Assembly (NCBI GenBank): GCA_900754805.1 | Contig: CAAEEE010000141.1 | Span: forward strand, 1 to 7,733 | Source: Clostridia bacterium | GTDB taxonomy: Bacteria; Bacillota; Clostridia; Peptostreptococcales; Anaerovoracaceae | DNA: 7,733 bases | Direction of reading: 5' to 3' | Program-made: the position numbers and the translations under genes | Part shown: piece by piece, positions 6,768 to 7,733 of the stretch | Position numbering within the stretch: position 1 is the first letter of the stretch | Layout: every line of letters begins with the position of its first letter | The notes under the pieces: model-generated | What the model was told of the DNA's origin: nothing | Databases searched by the model: none | Seen by the model: only the letters and a program-made list of their open reading frames with translations

Positions 6768-6879
6768 GGGCGTGCTTCCAGTTTCTTGTGTTTTATCTGT
6801 TGATCGATTGCTCGGGCGCGCTTCCAGTTTTTTGTGTTTTGTCTGTTGATCGATTGCTCGGGTGTGCTTCCAGTTTCTG
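6768..6879. repeat. 46-bp tandem repeat, about 2.4 copies
   Basis: Units begin at 6768, 6814 and 6860, each with GGG(C/T)G(T/C)GCTTCCAGTTT. The first two are complete 46-bp copies differing at only a few positions, both containing TCTGTTGATCGATTGCTC. The third ends after about 19 bp. The array is inside the MITE-like element. Copies abut directly with no unique spacer, so this is a minisatellite-style repeat and not CRISPR. Confidence 0.85.
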
Positions 6880-6882
6880 TAA

Positions 6883-7132
6883 AAATGTATATTTACACGC
6901 CAATTGCCAAAAAATAACCCCAAATTCGTGTATTTTCAAATGTTTCACGCATGTTTCACGGAAATTTCAGCCATGACGAGAAAATGTAAAAAAATTGAAG
7001 GTTGAAATTTCAACGGTTTTACAGCTGTAATTTTTCGCCATTTTATTCAGGCCAGACCGCGCATCCAATTTTTGGAATTTTTTACACGAAAATCGCCTTG
7101 AAATTCGCCATTTTTCGTGTAAATATACATTT
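6883..7132. repeat. Internal 17-bp inverted repeat pair (AAATGTATATTTACACG)
   Basis: AAATGTATATTTACACG at 6883-6899 is the exact reverse complement of 7116-7132. The right arm also takes part in a strong local hairpin: TTTACACGAAAA (7081-7092) pairs over 12 bp with 7112-7123. The left arm has a weaker partner, CGTGTA, near 6928-6933. Four TTACACG-like sites therefore lie symmetrically in the element and could be transposase subterminal binding sites (inference). Confidence 0.8.
7001..7014. repeat. 14-bp perfect palindrome GTTGAAATTTCAAC
   Basis: This palindrome lies slightly right of the middle of the MITE-like element and reads the same on both strands with no loop. Such a site could bind a dimeric protein. 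Nearby, ATGTTTCACG occurs twice (6940-6949 and 6951-6960) as an 11-nt-spaced direct repeat. Confidence 0.6.
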
Positions 7133-7239
7133 CGCCCGCGCGTTTTGCCGGCCCATGCTCGCAATCCCCCATTGGCCGCGCACTTTTACTGTTTAACTGC
7201 CGCAACTAATTTTGGATACCCTTATCTTCTTTTGTGTTT

Positions 7240-7733
7240 TTACTTCGCGTTCAAAATATTTTTTATCGCATACGCTGTATACAGCGCCAGGTCTCCCGCG
7301 GTCACCCCATATTCGCCGAGTTCGCGCGCCGCCAGATCGCCTGCCAGTCCGTGAATATACACGCCTGCTAAAGCCGCATCGAAAGCTCCTATGTGCGCTG
7401 GCTCTGGGTCTTGCGCCGCAGTCACCTCAGTGCCGGATGCCGCGGTTCGGTCGGGCGCAAGGTCCGTGCCAGGTTTCAACGCCTGCGCCGCATCCTCGGT
7501 TCGATTGGCCTGCCCGATTGGCATTTCGGGCGCAAGTCCCGTGGCAAACTGGCTGCGCTGGCCCGCCAGGCTTGTGATGATTCCGGAAAGGACATCTCCT
7601 GAGCCTCCGGTGGCCATGCCGGGATTCCCTGTAGTATTAGTATATGTCTGCATTCCCTCTGCGGCTACTATAGTGCCTGCCCCTTTCAGCACAATGACTG
7701 CCCGGGTTTTCCGAACGAGCGCATCTGCGATGC
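7240..7733 (-). CDS. nnrD: ADP-dependent NAD(P)H-hydrate dehydratase (NnrD/YjeF C-terminal domain), 5' end beyond the window
   Basis: Partial gene: the reading frame stays open to the right edge, so 163 C-terminal residues are visible. The enzyme dehydrates damaged NAD(P)HX back to NAD(P)H in the cytoplasm. Its ribokinase-like fold is recognised from [12 protein letters not shown], then the family signature [19 protein letters not shown] (with the catalytic Asp of GSGD), and later [17 protein letters not shown] and [10 protein letters not shown]. Whether the N-terminal epimerase domain is fused cannot be seen. Odd point: between GIITSLAGQ and AFDAALAG, where homologues have only a handful of residues, this protein has about 57, rich in Ala, Pro and Thr. 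They are encoded by repeats related to the tktN leader. The frame remains open and both flanks are well conserved, so the gene is probably functional. The stop codon at 7242-7240 lies just before the insertion-like element. Confidence 0.9.
   Translation of the reverse strand, partial: IADALVRKTRAVIVLKGAGTIVAAEGMQTYTNTTGNPGMATGGSGDVLSGIITSLAGQRSQFATGLAPEMPIGQANRTEDAAQALKPGTDLAPDRTAASGTEVTAAQDPEPAHIGAFDAALAGVYIHGLAGDLAARELGEYGVTAGDLALYTAYAIKNILNAK
7387..7557 (-). repeat. In-frame repeat-derived insertion inside nnrD
   Basis: This stretch encodes the extra loop of the protein. Copies of the unit read GCCACGGGACTTGCGCCCGA (7545-7526) and GGCACGGACCTTGCGCCCGA (7470-7451), with a degenerate third at 7434. 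They translate as ATGLAPE, GTDLAPD and GTEVTAA. A perfect 6-bp hairpin GCCCGA/TCGGGC sits at 7512-7531. The spacing is 75 and 36 nt, multiples that keep the frame or nearly match the 35-nt spacing of the leader copies. It looks like a small repeat that has expanded inside a coding region without breaking it. Confidence 0.7.

Larger units (their letters stand above)
6731..7221. mobile_element. 491-bp MITE-like element with 17-bp perfect terminal inverted repeats
   Basis: The left end GGGTATCCAAAATTAGT (6731-6747) is the exact reverse complement of the right end (7205-7221). The match extends to 21 of 22 bases through a following GCGG. Base pairing stops exactly at the outer GGG/CCC, which marks the element ends. 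The 491 bp between contain no credible ORF but a 46-bp tandem repeat, a second pair of 17-bp inverted repeats and several palindromes. That fits a miniature inverted-repeat element moved by a transposase encoded elsewhere. I cannot see a clear target-site duplication: the left flank ends AAAATCC and the right flank begins TTATCTT. The IS family is not recognised. It sits 18 nt past the nnrD stop and 91 nt upstream of mazF, where alr and mazE often lie in related genomes. It accounts for most of the 600-nt gap. Confidence 0.75.

Noticed and set aside
6768..6879. Possible CRISPR array
   Set aside because: Repeats abut with no unique spacers, only 2.4 copies exist, and no cas gene is present.
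6711..6923. ORF reading through the 46-bp repeats as a repetitive peptide
   Set aside because: The 46-bp period is not a multiple of three, so copies are read in different frames; it is chance openness within the mobile element.
6721..7230. Target-site duplication flanking the MITE-like element
   Set aside because: AAAATCC on the left and TTATCTT on the right do not match at any usual length. A weak CTTCT similarity further out is not positioned correctly.

Overview
The window looks chromosomal and comes from a bacterium, most likely a Firmicute of the class Clostridia. The evidence is a split (two-subunit) transketolase, a MazF toxin with the Bacillus-type residues R25 and T48, strong GGAGG-type ribosome binding sites, and an FtsW/RodA-PBP pair in which an FHA domain is fused to the FtsW/RodA protein. 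Family-level placement (for example Anaerovoracaceae/Mogibacteriaceae) is only a guess. Every convincing gene lies on the minus strand, so the biological order runs from right to left.

Right edge (7733 to 7240): the 3' part of an NAD(P)H-hydrate repair gene (nnrD type). Its protein carries an unusual in-frame insertion of about 50 residues, built from short DNA repeats. Positions 7221 to 6731 hold no gene. They form a 491-bp unit bounded by perfect 17-bp terminal inverted repeats, best read as a MITE or other non-autonomous insertion element. It contains a 46-bp tandem repeat and several nested palindromes. Next comes mazF (6639 to 6277, TTG start). No MazE-type antitoxin gene is visible beside it; the place where one would be expected holds the insertion element. 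Directly downstream of mazF is the vestige of a second mazF 3' end. That vestige overlaps the best sigma-A-type promoter in the window.

That promoter probably starts a long message: an approximately 250-nt leader containing GC-rich repeats related to those inside nnrD, then tktN, tktC, FHA-ftsW/rodA, pbp (class B) and rapZ. Gene junctions are very tight: TAATG, 26 nt, ATGA and 27 nt. The operon joins the non-oxidative pentose phosphate step, a peptidoglycan polymerase with its transpeptidase, and RapZ. In enterobacteria RapZ controls amino-sugar supply for the cell wall. The FHA domain suggests that the polymerase responds to Ser/Thr phosphorylation, as in the actinobacterial fha-rodA-pbpA-pknAB cluster, but no kinase gene lies in this window. 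A GC-rich hairpin past rapZ may end the operon.

I found no defence system, CRISPR array or RNA gene. The most unusual material is the interlocking set of repeats and vestiges between nnrD and tktN.
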